The position numbers and the translations under genes were made by a program. This document shows positions 11,130 through 23,567 of a stretch of 64,000 nucleotides of DNA, one piece after another. Below the pieces are notes generated by a model. The model was not told where the DNA came from, searched no databases, and saw nothing but the letters and a program-made list of their open reading frames with translations. The number at the start of each line of letters is the position of its first letter. The stretch's first letter is position 1. This DNA comes from Cryptomeria japonica (Eukaryota > Streptophyta > Pinopsida > Cupressales > Cupressaceae), in assembly GCF_030272615.1 (NCBI RefSeq), contig NC_081407.1:440473213-440537212 (forward strand). Reading direction: 5' to 3'.

Positions 11130-13115
11130 AACCCGTTCGATTATACTAATCTAGGGGAAATAGAAATCACTGAGGAGCTCCTTCAAGAATGTCAAGAAAA
11201 CCCTTCATTCCAAAAACTTATGCAAAGACTCATAGAGGCTGACGAATAAAAATACATGCTCATGCTAACAAGCAAAAGAGTTAGGATTCCTGAAGACTTC
11301 AACACTGAAATCTTTAGGATGAGGTCTTGAAATTATGCTTATCAAGAACAACAAATAGAAAAGGAAACATGTAACCCTGAACAAAACATACCTGAACAAC
11401 ATAACATACCAGAACACACCCATACCTAAACTAGGCATAACAAAAGAGAAGAACCTTTTCCTCAGCAAACAAATGCGCCCATGGTTTCTCTTACACAACA
11501 AGTGCAAATGTTGTAGAGACAAATGTAGGGCATGCAACAGGGGACCAAAGTATGATATTCCTTAAATGAAATTTGTCCTTACCCCCTTGACAGGAGATTA
11601 AACATGATACCTTTTCCCTCAAATTCAGATATACCCAAATATGATAAGTATGATGGTAAGAGTGATCCCCGTGATCATGTTTGGGAGTTTTGTACCATGA
11701 GCCTTAAATTTGCTCATGATGACACTTATTTGATGAGGTTGTCCCCAAGAAGTTTGGGAGGGAAAACAATGGAGTGGTTGTCTAAACTTACACCTCCCGT
11801 CAGATCCTTTGATGAGTTGGTCAATAAATTTATCACTCAATACTCCTATAATATTCAACATGCAATCACCATGCTAGATGTATGTAATACCAAACAGAAA
11901 AACAATGAAACATTCATGGTGTTTCTTCAACATTGGAGACAGATGGTTTCGAGATATCCTCGAGATGTGCCTAAAAAGGAAAAGATAGAGATTTTCATCG
12001 ACAATCTAAATAGTGAGATGAGTTATATACTCAAGCCCCAATGCATACCATCTTTTGCCAAGTTAATCAAAAATGAAATCCAAGTAGAGGAAGCATGCAT
12101 CAAGAAGGGAACATTGAAGTTCTTCAAAGAAGGAACTAATTCATCCAAATCTCATTTTAACAACCAGAACAACAACAACACCTTAGACAAATCCTGATTC
12201 TAGACCAAAAACAAAAACATTGTTAATGAGGGAGGAACTGATGCTAATGATATGAAGTCCAAACAACTAGTATTGGCTTTATCACGTAATCCCCAGGCTA
12301 CCAAGAATCAAAAGGGTTTTAACCAAGGCACTAACACTTATCTACCAAATACCAATAAGGGACCTTCAAATACAAACACCACCAACAATACCCAATGCAA
12401 CAACACAAATCGAGGAATTAATTTGAATCCTAGGGGTAACACCAATAATTTCCCAAATAGACGCATTTACACACCCTTGGGGCAATCCTTAGAATCAGCA
12501 TTCCGTGAACTCCTGGAAAACAAGATCATCACATTACCAACCATAAACAATTTTGAGCTCCAGATCAAACCACCTTGGTGGAATGACTCGCATTTCTATG
12601 ATTTTCATCGAAAAAAAGGACATCACACAAATGATTGCATGAGGATTAAAAACATTGTTCAAGACATGATCGATATAGGTGATTTAACGGTTGAAGGTCT
12701 CAAAATGAATACTGATCATGACGCCTTTAAAAATCCTCTTCCAAATTACAACAAAGAAGGAGCTTCATCATCAAACAATACATGGGGAGCTCGCATAAAT
12801 CATCTATATAACAACACTATCAATCACATATCCACAGAGGATAATCAGATAAACATCATAAAGATCAAAGACAAACAAGACCATACATCAATCAATGTGA
12901 CAACTCAAGCTCAAAAATATGTCTTGAAAGGGCATACATCAACATCAACCACTATCCCCAAGACTCAATATGATTTGGTAAGTCAACTGTGGAGAACTCC
13001 TGATCAAATATCCATACCCGAGTTTCTCAAACTCTCATCAAAATATAAGGACATATTGGAACAAGCGCTAGTTGAAACAAATGTACCTCAAGATTTGGAT
13101 ATTGACAAATTTTAA
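11130..13115 (+). pseudogene. Gag of G1 (Retrotrans_gag type), broken
   Basis: A degenerate N-terminal part (ITEELLQECQENP at about 11170) leads, after stops, into the capsid domain at 11604-12197, starting MIPFPSNSDIPKYDKYDGK. It contains the usual DPRDHVWEF and GKTMEWLSKL motifs of plant Ty3/gypsy Gag. After a stop at 12198 the frame continues to 13115 with an Asn/Gln-rich segment. A zinc-knuckle remnant follows, FHRKKGHHTNDC (first Cys replaced by Tyr), preceded by PPWW. The C-terminal DLDIDKF-stop leads towards protease. Its role would be particle assembly and RNA binding. Confidence 0.85.
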
Positions 13116-13189
13116 TCCATGGTAGCTCACATGATAGAGCCTCATAATCTCACCTTTTCTGAACATGATAATATCTCTTTGATCCATCC

Positions 13190-13545
13190 ACATAATACTC
13201 CCCTTTCATATTGAAGTCTTAGTCTACAAACATCAAGTTAAAAGAGTATTAATAGATGGAGGAGTTGGTCTCAATATCTGTACCTGAAAACTTATCTATG
13301 CATTAGGCTTCTCTAAGAAGTCTATTGATCCACACAAAAATATCACCATCAAGGCATATGATGATGAAGAGAGATCATCCAAGGGAACAGTGATACTACC
13401 TATTCAGGGAGGACCGATACAAAGAGACACTATGTGCCAAGTCTTAGACATAGACCTCACATACAATATTTTATTGGGTCATCCTTGGATACATGAAATG
13501 CAAGTGGTACAATCAATGTACCATCAATGTTTCAATTTCCATCTT
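13190..13545 (+). pseudogene. Aspartic protease of G1, broken
   Basis: Frame with KRVLIDGGVGLNICT at about 13240-13285, where D-G-G replaces D-S/T-G as is common in Tat-type elements, then a stop (TGA, 13288) and the flap-like region. YNILLGHPWIHEMQVVQS at 13470-13515 is the conserved C-terminal ILGRPW-type motif. It would cut the Gag-Pol polyprotein. The same motif order is seen in elements D and E. Confidence 0.75.
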
Positions 13546-15379
13546 TGCTAACAACAACCCCTTTCAACATTGCAATGCTATGGGGGCAGCCCAAGATAGC
13601 TTGGTTCCACACAATAGGGAAGCCCAAACTTCCTCAGCACTAGATCATCATCAAGAAAAGCTTAAATCTTTATCCATGGATGTCAAACAAAAGATGAAAA
13701 TCAAAGAGCAAGGCATGGGAGAATACTCTTTCAAACCCATGTGTCTAACCAAATTACCAACATCACCAAAATCTCATGGACAACCTTTTGCATCGACGCA
13801 TCAAGCAACATAGCCCATCACCAAGTTTGATGGAAATTTTATTCAACTGGGTACACTAGCACATGAATCAGAAGAGAAAAACATCCTTAGTTGGCTATAC
13901 AAGGATGAGGAAGAAGTCAAAGCTGCTACTATGGATGTAGCCATACTAACACAACAGTATGTAAAAGGATTCTTGATCATGCAATGGATGGGATACAATG
14001 GCAAAGGACCTATGGGAAAGTGTCAAGAAGGCTTTACAGAACCATTGGACCCTCCTTCACAGTTTTCTAGAGAAAAAATAGGATTGGGATATGGACACAG
14101 TCTACCCCCAAGGCCGAAACAAAATAAATATCAAAAACCTCTCTAGAAAGAAAAGGAGAAATACAATGAGGACTCATGGAAAGAGGCGCTACACCAAGCC
14201 ATAGAAACAATAAGGAAAGAGCGAGAATACCAGGAAAAAGAAAAACAACTAGAGGAATTGGCCATTCAAAGAGAAGAAGCATCTTATAAGGAAGTATACC
14301 ATGTTTAGGAACCTATTCAAAACAAGGCAGAATCACCTCCTGAAGAACTCACTACTTCCCAAGGAGAAACAGTATATGAATAGATGCAAAGAGTACAAGC
14401 AAGTTATGATACGGAATCAGAGAAATCTACCAGACTAGTATCAATATCAAGGATCTCTTTTCACCTTACAACATACCTGTCAGTAGCACTGAAAGACTTT
14501 GTGACAATACTTCTGAAACTGATTCTAATGAATATGAATGGGGCAGTTGTTCAAATGTTACTAAAGATATTCTTGAAGGTTCTATTCATACACCCCTTTC
14601 TTAGGAAGAACAAGGCATAGAGTCTAGATTACTTAAATTTGGTCCACAACATATCTACGAAGCTAAGGAAAACAAGTTGTGACACTACGAGCAAGTATAC
14701 ACGAAAGATGATACCATCAAAGACCTCGATAATATCATTAACTTAACCAATCTCATAGACAACCTTAATGATACCTCTATCATGACACTTACCGCAGCCG
14801 ACCTTGACCCACCCAATGGCTCTTTACCACTTGCATTTCCTGATCTCATAGACTAAGATGAACCTGAACACCATGACATACCTATTTTCCCAGATGAAGA
14901 ATCTATTATCCATTAACTATGTACTATCAACCCAGAAATAGACTCTACCTACAAACAAAATAACGATATCTGCAATCAAGAGGGTGCCAAGTCTCTCAGT
15001 TGCAAAAATGAAAGAAATAAAGGATCTAATACTGAAAACCAATCAATGGCAGCACTAGATCACAAAAAAGTCAAAATAAAGGATGCATCTGAGGGTGAAA
15101 ACCTTTTTAAGGCACCTAAGGATGGGAGACTTGACACTCTTCTTGAACACTATCAGGAATGATCACCCATATTGATTGAGCCCACTCAATCAATCAACAT
15201 TGGTACAGAAGAAGCAGCTAAAAACACACACCTAGCAAAATCTCTGACAGAAAAAGAAAAACCAGTTTATCAGATTCTTCAAAGAAAAGAAAATCAATTT
15301 TGCTTGGTCCTATATAGATATGCCTAGGATAGATCCAAACTTAATCATGCATCATTTATTTATTGCTCCCTGAGCTAAG
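13546..15379 (+). pseudogene. Protease-RT linker of G1 with a G-patch-like motif
   Basis: The clear piece is at 13931-14146: MQWMGYNGKGPMGK followed by GLGYG fits the glycine-rich G-patch pattern (MGYxGxGLG...GLGY). The remainder (14147-15379) is a charged, Glu/Asp/Lys-rich linker with many stops, ending just before RT. G-patch domains bind RNA or helicases in other proteins and occur next to protease in some retroviruses. A role here is inference. Elements D (44600-44680) and E (61590-61700) have a similar motif at the same place. Confidence 0.6.
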
Positions 15380-16650
15380 CCAATCAAGCAAAAGTTAAGA
15401 AAGATGAATCCACATGTAGCATTAATGGTCAAAGCTAAACTAAAGAAGTTATTAGATATCAAATTTATTCAACCTATAGACTATGTTGAATGGATTTCAA
15501 ACATTGTGGCAATTTCAAAACTAGATGGAAGCATCAGGATATGCACAAATTTTAGGGATGTTAACAAAGCATGTCCAAAGGATAACTTTTCGTTGCCTAG
15601 CATCGACATAATTGTAAACCTCATAGCAGGCCATGCAATGCTATCATGAATGGACGGTTTCTATGGCTATAATCAAATCAAGATAGCTCCAGAGGATCAA
15701 GATAAAATAGAGTTCACCTGTCCTTGGGGAATGTATTGTTGGAATGTCATGCCTTTTGGCTTGAAGAATGCTGGGGCAACTTATCAAAGAGAAATGGCGA
15801 CAATCTTTCATGATATGATGCATACCTTCATGGAGGACTATGTGGATGATTTACTGGCTAAGTCATTTACCTGGGTAGAACATCTGGGTATATTAGATAA
15901 AAATTTTCAAAGATTGGAGGAATTCCAAGCCAGGCTAAACCCTAAGAAGTGTGTTTTTGGGGTGACATCAGGCAAATTAGTAAGCTATATTGTGTTAGCA
16001 AAAGGCATTGAAGTAGATCCAGCGAAGGTACAGGCTATCATGGAGATGCCACCTCCCAGGAGCATTAGTCAACTCAAATCTCTATAAGGATGGCTAAAAT
16101 ATATCAGGTGATTCATAGCCCAATTAACAGATAAAATTCTACCATTCAATCATTTGCTACATAAAAACATACCATTCAGATGGGAAACCAAGTGTGCAGA
16201 ATCATTTTATCAAATCAAGCAATACTTAATGAACCCACCAGTTCTAGTACCACCAATAGCAGCAAAGCCACTTATTCTCTACATATCAACAATAGACATA
16301 TCATTGGGGGCATTGTTAGCACAAGAAGATCAAGAAGGCAAGGAACGAGCTATCTATTACATCAATAGAACATTAAATGGATATGAGCTGAATTACACAT
16401 TCATTGAGAAGGCTTGTTTAGTCATGGTATTCGCCTCTCAAAAGTTCTGAAATTACATGCTAGCTCACACAATCAAGCTAGTAGCAAAAATTGATCCTCT
16501 CAAGTATTTACTCAGCAAAGCAGCTCTAAATGGTAGACTAGCTAAATGGATCATGATTCTCAGTGAATTTGATATCCAATACACAGAGCGTCGGGCTATC
16601 AAGGGACAAGTAATTGCAGATCAATTAGCTGAAGCACCACTACCAGATAA
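15380..16650 (+). pseudogene. Reverse transcriptase and RNase H of G1, broken
   Basis: RT starts around KMNPHVALMVKAKLKKLL (15400) and shows NFRDVNKACPKDNFSLP, a stop at 15648 within the AMLSxMDGF motif, then MPFGLKNAGATYQ and the catalytic YVDD at 15839-15850. A stop at 16086 precedes the connection region (GWLKYIR). RNase H (16136-16650) shows the FIEKACLVMVFASQKF motif, a stop at 16448, then LAKWIMILSEFDIQY and ending QVIADQLAEAP. It would copy the element RNA into cDNA inside particles. At least three stops make this copy non-functional. Confidence 0.92.
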
Positions 16651-16689
16651 GCAACCAATGGAGGTCAAATTTCTAGATAGGGATGTCCT

Positions 16690-17115
16690 TACTATTACCA
16701 CCAAGCAATGGACCCTGTACTTTTATGGTTCTTACACTCAACATGGCTCAGGTGTCGGCATCTTGTTCGTCACTCCTGAAGGACACACCATACCAAGATC
16801 ATATAGACTCATGTTTCCATTCACAAATAACATCGTTGAGCATTAAGCACTTGTCACAGGAATCAAAATGGTTGTGGAATGGAGAAACATGGAATTGAAG
16901 GTCCATGGAGATTCCCAACTGGTTATAAATCAGATTAGAAATGAATATCAAACAAAGGATGACAAGCTGCTACCATACAAAAGAATGGTAGCTGACTTCA
17001 AATGGTATTTTGTACACATCACCTTCGACCAAATAACAAGATTGGACAACCAAGAAGCCAATGTAATGGCTACTATCGTTTCACTACTACAAACTCTAGA
17101 GCAACAGAGTCATTA
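16690..17115 (+). pseudogene. Second (archaeal-like) RNase H of G1
   Basis: WTLYFYGSYTQHGSGVGILF (from 16710) corresponds to the first catalytic block with D replaced by Y or G. NIVEH-stop-ALVTGIK at about 16835-16860 is the glutamate block, and KVHGDSQLVINQIRNEY (about 16900-16950) holds the third acidic residue. It ends RLDNQEANVMATIVS. A second RNase H between the RT-linked one and integrase is diagnostic of the Tat lineage. Confidence 0.85.
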
Positions 17116-17199
17116 TGAGTTTCTGGTAGAGAAGCTATTTTCCCCAGCCTATGACAATTCTACATCCCATGTTATCTATGCCTTAATTGGTTCAGACTC

Positions 17200-18438
17200 T
17201 CCTTTTAATGGGATAATATATGAGTATCTTAAAACCAATACCCTACCCATTGACCTATCTTGGAATAAAAAATGCAACTTTATCCGGCAAGCCTCCCGAT
17301 ATACCTTAACTACTGATACCCTTTACCGTCGAGGTCTAGATGGTACTCTTCTTTGTTGCCTTGATCGTAATGAATCTGACTCTGCTTTACATGAGCTTCA
17401 CGAAGGTATCTATGGCACACATTCAAGTGTTTTTACTCTCACTAAAAAAATTCTAAGAATGGGATATTACTGGTCGACAATGGAGAAAGACTCTTATCAA
17501 TTTTCCAAGAAATGTCTTAAATGCCAAATCCATGGCAATCGTATCCATGCACGAGCACACGAATTGCAGCCATTTACAACTTCTTGGCCTTTCTGTCAGT
17601 GGGGACTTGATTTAGTAGGAAAAATACATCCTTCCTCTTCAAATGGACACAAGTTCATTATCACTGCAACAGAATATTTTACAAAATGGATTGAAGCAGT
17701 CCCAATGACCACAGTAACTGGAAATAAAATCACCTCTTTTATTCTCAATTACCTAATTTGCAAATATGACATCCCCAGTTCTATTATAACAGACAATGGA
17801 CATCCCTTCAAAAATCAGGATGTACGAGAATTATGTGAAAGATTCAAAATCCAACATCATTTTTCTACACCTTACTACCCACAAGGGAATGGTCAAGCAG
17901 AGGCATCAAATAAAACAATATTGAAAATCCTAAAGAAGACAATAAATAATGCAGGAAAGGATTGGCATGTGCAACTCAATCTAGCACTCTGGGCATACAG
18001 GACTAGCATATGGACACCTATAGGAGCTACGCCATATTCATTGGTGTATGGATCAGAAGCAATTTTACCTCTTGAGGAAGAAATTCCATCACTCAGAGTA
18101 TCTTTAAAAGGCCTCATTCCAGATTGCAAGAACTCAAGCTTCTGGATGAAAAACACCAACATGCCTATACTCACCTTAAACCATACCAGCAGTGCATGTG
18201 TAGAAGCTACAACCACAAATTCATCCCTAGGATTTTCAAATTCAGTGATCTCGTACTCAAAGAGAATCCCAGAAATCAATAGGATCGAGAAAAGAAGGGG
18301 AAATTTGAACCTAACTGTTTGGGTCCCTATGTCATAATATCAACCTGTGGATCTGGTGCCTATCAACTTACAACTTTAGAGGGAGATGTGCTCGATGAAC
18401 CAACCAACAACATCCATCTGAAGAAAATCTATACTTGA
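17200..18438 (+). pseudogene. Integrase of G1
   Basis: The zinc-binding HHCC region is HEGIYGTHSS...CLKCQ (about 17400-17530). The catalytic core has all three acidic positions: WGLDLVGK (17605), IITDNG (17785) and GQAEASNK (17890). It is open from 16868 through the core; a frameshift near 18120 moves the C-terminal part to another frame that ends KKIYT-stop at 18438. There is no chromodomain, as expected for Tat. It would insert cDNA into nuclear DNA. Confidence 0.9.
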
Positions 18439-19389
18439 GTGGTCTAATGCACAGAAAAAGTGAAAAATACAAAAAATCAAAAAAAATAACAAAAAAATCA
18501 AAACAACAAAAAGGTGCAATAAAAACAAATGGTTAAAACCTAGCAACAGGTGCTATTTGTGAGGGAATATCTTCTCTATCTATCATTACTCATAACTTTT
18601 TTCATCTAAAGTCATAACTACTGGTCATCACCCAACACTTTATACGCAGCATTATCCCGAACATACTTAGCATAGTCATTGTCCTTGCTTATCTGAATAT
18701 TAGTTCATTATATCCCACCATGGCTTGGTAATCACTGTACATATCCGCATCGATCGGTATCTATAACTAGGGGCAACATTCATCTGACTTCAAGCAAGCA
18801 AGAACCATAGCATGCCAAACAAATCATGTCAAGCCAAAGCTCAAACAAATGAGAAAACACAACACTGGCCCAATTAACAACTTTAACACACATGATGGAT
18901 GATTTTCTAAAATATAATTTGTTTACATCTCACATGAAGTTTTGACTATTTTGCATTTGAACTTTTTGACTTATTGGATCTCCTAAATTTTCTCAACGAT
19001 GCATCAAGCTACAGAAAGTGTCGGAAGGTCTAATATTTTTTGGTTTTCTATTTGTGAGGCGATCACTTGTACTATGCAAATCTTGTCTTGAGATGTGATT
19101 CGAAACATATCACTGAAGACATTGTTCCACTTTATGCATACAAATGGTTTAATCTTGTCTATTTATACGCAAGCAGCACTCAAGTCATCTTGGTTTGATT
19201 ATACCTCGATGCTTGTGCCATCTTGCAATAGCAAAATCCATGTAAGTTTTTCTCAGGTCGTTATGGTTCAATTATACCATTATGCTTGTATAAACTTTCA
19301 ACATATAAAAATCTCAATGATGATAAACAAAAACAAAGCAAAAACATGTGACTATACGGGAATGACAACAAGAAAAAAAGGGTGATCAA
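18439..19389. other. Non-coding region after integrase of G1
   Basis: A-rich immediately downstream of pol (18450-18530, runs of A broken by single bases), then ordinary sequence. No gene, RNA or repeat is recognised. Confidence 0.5.
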
Positions 19390-19485
19390 TTAGTCGCATA
19401 TCATTTTTAAACTTGCATTAGTTGCATATCATTTTAAAACTTGCATTTAGCTGGATATCATTTTAAAACTTGCATTAGTTGCATC
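19390..19485 (+). repeat. 31-bp tandem repeat, about three copies
   Basis: Units read roughly tagttgcatatcatttt followed by aaaacttgcat, with small changes; directly followed by the 43-bp array. Confidence 0.7.
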
Positions 19486-19690
19486 TCATTTTCAAGATAC
19501 ATCTCACATCATATCATTATCATACATATCATTTTCAAGATACATCTCACATCATATCATCATCATACATCTCATTTTCAAGATACATCTCACATCATAT
19601 CCTTATCATACATCTCATTTTCAAGATACATCTCACAACATATCATTATCATACATCTAATTTTAAAGATACATCTCACAAATCAAATAG
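19486..19690 (+). repeat. 43-bp tandem repeat, about five copies
   Basis: Unit: catctcattttcaagatac, then atctcacatcatatcattat and a short tail, repeated with few changes. It causes overlapping His/Ile-rich frames on plus that I do not regard as genes. Confidence 0.85.
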
Positions 19691-19929
19691 GTCATCACAA
19701 AAACCTATCATTATATCATTGCATCTTCATCATCAATCATCATCAATCAATATCAAATCAAAAGCATTTATCTAAAGAATCACATCATCATCATAGAAAC
19801 ATCATATCAATGCATAAATCATCATCCATAAACACATCACATGTGGATCAGAAAATTGGTGTCATATATATCTCAAAAATGGTCAAAATATACAAAGGAT
19901 GTCATGTCTATCAAAATACAAGTAGAGAC

Positions 19930-21982
19930 AAGTCTCTCAGGTATGACTATCTCCTGAGGCTAATGGTCTCGCAACAGATGTCCCAGCTCCTGAATCTCCA
20001 GGTGGATCATGTTGAGAAGGCCCTATAACACCTCTGCTCTTTGTCCCTGACTGACTCCGTGTTGATTGACTAGCAGTAAAACTAGGAGCCCTCTACTCTC
20101 TAGGGAATAGATCCTCATATAGCCGCCTATAGTACTCAACCACCATGGTCATGTATCGTATCTCCCTCTATGTTTCTCTCATAGGGGCACCGGTCGTCAC
20201 TCTCTGTAGTCTCTCCGCTAACTCCTCTGCTCGACCTAGGCACTCTATCATCGTATCTTGCTCTGCGGTTATCTGTGTAATCTGACGTTGTTGAGCTAGT
20301 ACCTGTGCCTACAACTCCTGCACTGTAACATGCAGTGCTTGAATCTTCAAATATTGTCAATGCGATGGTACCCTAATCTACACTGGTACCTAGGTGGTAA
20401 CACTACTTATCCCTCTCCTAGGCCCCAGTGGAGGTAATGCATATGATCTCCTCCATTGGGTTGGTCGCCTAAACTACTCTATGTCACCCACAACTGCTAG
20501 CACCTCACCTTCTCTGCCAACCCCACCAGCTCTAAGAACCAAACCTCCCCTACCTCCATCATCACCCAGTCATTTGACTAATCCAATCCTCCCCCCATCT
20601 CCTCCATCTCCCCTCCCATCTCTCCTCCCATCTCCCCCTCTATCTCCTCTCCTTGCCCCATCCCCTCCTCCAATCCTCCCTCTATCTCCTCCATCCCCTC
20701 CTCTATCTCCCCTTCTCCTTCTACCACCTCCCCCTTCATCTCCTCCATCATCTCCATATCCCTCATCCATCTCCTCTCCCTCCTCTCTCCATCTCACTAG
20801 CCTCTTTGGCTGCTCATCCTCGTCATCGTTAAAGGCAAGAATCATCTCTGTCAGATCTAATATATGTGCCACGACATGGGCCACAAAGAATGTTGCAAAC
20901 TCCTCCGTCATCCTAGCATCCACCACTCCAAACCCATAATCCCATATCTGTCTAGCCAAATGCATGTACTCCTCCAAAACTACTGCACTATCAATAGTCA
21001 GACCCCAATCTGGCACATCCTATCTCCGATGAGCATATAAGCATGCTCCCTGTGGCACCCTATTGTCGACCATACTGCCACTGAACTCGACTATGCAAGA
21101 ACCTCTCAATGATAAAAGGCATTCACCCAATCAGGTATCTCAACATATAAACATAGGGCATCTCTAGCATGTCCTCAACCCATACCTCTTAGTCCATATA
21201 CAGTCTCTAGATGACCGTATCAATATCATCCAGCACCCTCCTCCAATGCTCTAGTTTGCCCAGCTTATGTTGGGAAACTATACCTGTATACCCTTATGCA
21301 TAGGCTTGACCAATTGGCCTATCCCTATCTACAAGTGGCCTCATTGCATAAATGTGCTTCCAAGCCCACACCTGTAGTAATTTGACCCCAGTTGATAAAC
21401 TTGTGTATCCCAGATACACTACCTAGTGCAGCTCCCTGTATAGGTGTGCTAACATATAGGATCCCCAAGCGAACCTGCATCCCTATGTCACCATGTCCTC
21501 CAACACCAATCCCTAGCCCACTACCAGTCCCTTTGACCTATGGTCGGGACACAAGAATCCACCTACAAAACCTACCAGTACAGAGGGTAGTGGAGCATAA
21601 TCAAAATCTATAAACTCCTGCCAAGGGATCTCATATCCGCAAATCTTATCATCATGGAATATCTGGCAAAGAGCCTCCATCCCATCCTCCTCTGTCTACT
21701 CATATGGAAATAGTGCCCCAATCACTGGAATCCACGGAATCCGATAACAGTCCTCTGGAGTGACTGTTATCTCACCAATAGCCAAATGAAAGGTGTTTGT
21801 GTCATTGTGCCACCTCTTTGCCAAAGCTGTCAGCAAACCCCGGTTAATGATATACCGAGGCATGTCCAACAAAGATGATAAACCACACCTCTCAATAACA
21901 TCTCTATCCACCTGTGTCAAACGCAGAATCAAGGACTATGGTCTCAGAAATTGCTCTCACGACTGGAGTATTCCAAGCTATG
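19930..21982 (-). pseudogene. Antisense plant-mobile-domain gene of G1, main exon
   Basis: Runs opposite to G1 pol. Near its start LLTALAKRWHNDTNTFHLAI and GEITVTPEDCYRI match the plant mobile domain signature (ALxERWxxxTxTFHLxxGEMTVTLEDV). Several stops interrupt the domain between 21700 and 21020. The frame 21016-20570 continues with GVVDARMTEEFATFF, then a Gly/Arg/Asp-rich tail (about 20760-20570) and a short coiled coil near 20300. Element D has a homologous antisense gene at the same place, with an acidic tail instead. PMD proteins in plants (MAIN/MAIL family) act in silencing and genome stability; what the element copy does is unknown. Confidence 0.75.
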
Positions 21983-22015
21983 CTTGCAAAGAAACAAATG
22001 TCCAACATCAGTTCC

Positions 22016-22790
22016 ATATCAAAAATCAAATCTCATATCAAAATCAAAATTAACTTGAAACAACGAAATATCAAATCAAGTTCCATATCAAAAATCAAAT
22101 CCCATATCAAAATCAAAAACAACTTGAAACAACAAAATATCAAATCAAGTTCCATATCGAAAAACAAATCCCATATCAAAATTAGTAGCGACTTGAAACA
22201 ACGAAATATCAAATCAAGTTCCATATCAAAAATCAAATCCCATATCGAAATCAGAAGCAACTTGAAACAACTCAAATCAAGTTCCATATCGAAAATCAAA
22301 TCCCATATCGAAATCAAAATCAACTTGAAACAACAAAATATCAAATCAAGCTCCATATCGAAAATCAAATCCCATATCAAAATCAAAAACAACTTGAAAC
22401 AACGAAATATCAAATCAAGTTCCATATCAAAAAACAAATCCCATATCGAAATCAGCAGCAACTTGAAACAACAAAATATCGAATCAAGTTCCATATCAAA
22501 AATCAAATCCCATATTGAAATCAAAAGCAACTTGAAACAACGAAATATCAAATCAAGTCCCATATCGAAAATCAAATCCCATATCAAAATCAAAAACAAC
22601 TTGAAACAACGAAATATCGAATCGAGTTCCATATCAAAAATCAAATCCCATATCAAAATCAGAAGCAACTTGAAACAACGAAATATCAAATCAAGTTCCA
22701 TATCGAAAATCAAATCCCATATCGAAATCTGAAGCAACTTGAAACAATGAAATATCAAATCAGGTTCCATATCGGCAATCAAGAACCACA
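22016..22790 (+). repeat. 69-bp minisatellite, about 11 copies
   Basis: Each unit holds cttgaaacaacgaaatatc, then aatcaagttccatatc and two further catatc-containing blocks. One copy near 22265 lacks 9 bases. Because 69 and 9 are multiples of three, long frames stay open on both strands (23-residue repeats). It lies in the presumed intron of the antisense PMD gene. Confidence 0.9.
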
Positions 22791-23164
22791 TCGAAAATCA
22801 AAAATCCATATCGCAAGAACCATATCGAGAAATCAAACTCAAATACCCATAACACAAGCAACTCACAAATCCATATCTCAAAAAATCATATCAAGAACCA
22901 TATCGGAAATCACGAATCGAAACTCATATCAAACATCAAATTCAATTGCAAGGAAAAAAACAAAGATCCATATCGAAAGAACATCGGGATCCTCATCAAA
23001 AACAAACACTCAAGCTGGCAATCAATATCAAAGTAGCAAAATCGGACATTAAGACAGCAGGCACCTATTCACCCCTAAATCATCTCCCTCATCTACTTTT
23101 CCCCACAACATAATCTTCCCACTTCTTTCCAGCTATTTTTCCTGCTCACGTGCTAAGATAACCC
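22791..23164. other. Catatcg-rich degenerate continuation of the minisatellite
   Basis: Short catatcgaaaatcaa-like blocks continue irregularly to about 23000, then unique sequence. No gene seen. Confidence 0.55.
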
Positions 23165-23480
23165 TCGCACATGCTACGCTTTCACCTATGCGCTAGCTAA
23201 ACTCGGCTACGCGCTAAGACCTTTACTCTATGCGCTAGGTTAACCCTATGCACTACCCAAATCCTCCATCATGCTAACCTAGGAACCCTATGTGCTAGGT
23301 TAACCCTATGGGCTACCCTGTTCTCTGCATGTGCTACCCTATTAGCCCTATGCGCTAAAACTCCCTATGCACTACCCTAAACTTAAGACACGTTGCAAAA
23401 TGACTTCCAGATGCTACCCTAAACAGCTTTATGTGCTAAAGTTTGTATCATATGTGCTAGGAAAGGAGTCCTATGCACTA
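23165..23480 (-). repeat. TAGCGCATA motif cluster 3 (inverted relative to clusters 1 and 2)
   Basis: On plus the motif reads tatgcgctag or variants (tatgcactac, atgtgctagg) about a dozen times. On minus this equals the AGCGCAT motif of the 5' leader. It lies inside the presumed intron of the antisense gene. Confidence 0.75.
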
Positions 23481-23567
23481 AACTACAAAATTTAAAAGCC
23501 AAAAATTTAAAACGTGATGAAAATCGACAAAACAAAAAGCAAACAGGGCAAAATTAAGATGACTTAC

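Noticed and set aside
20394-20939. Pro/Ser-rich plus-strand frame resembling an extensin-like protein
   Set aside because: Complement of the Gly/Arg/Asp-rich tail of the antisense PMD gene.
22016-22790. Regular repeats reminiscent of a CRISPR array
   Set aside because: Repeats are head-to-tail without unique spacers, in a plant retrotransposon.
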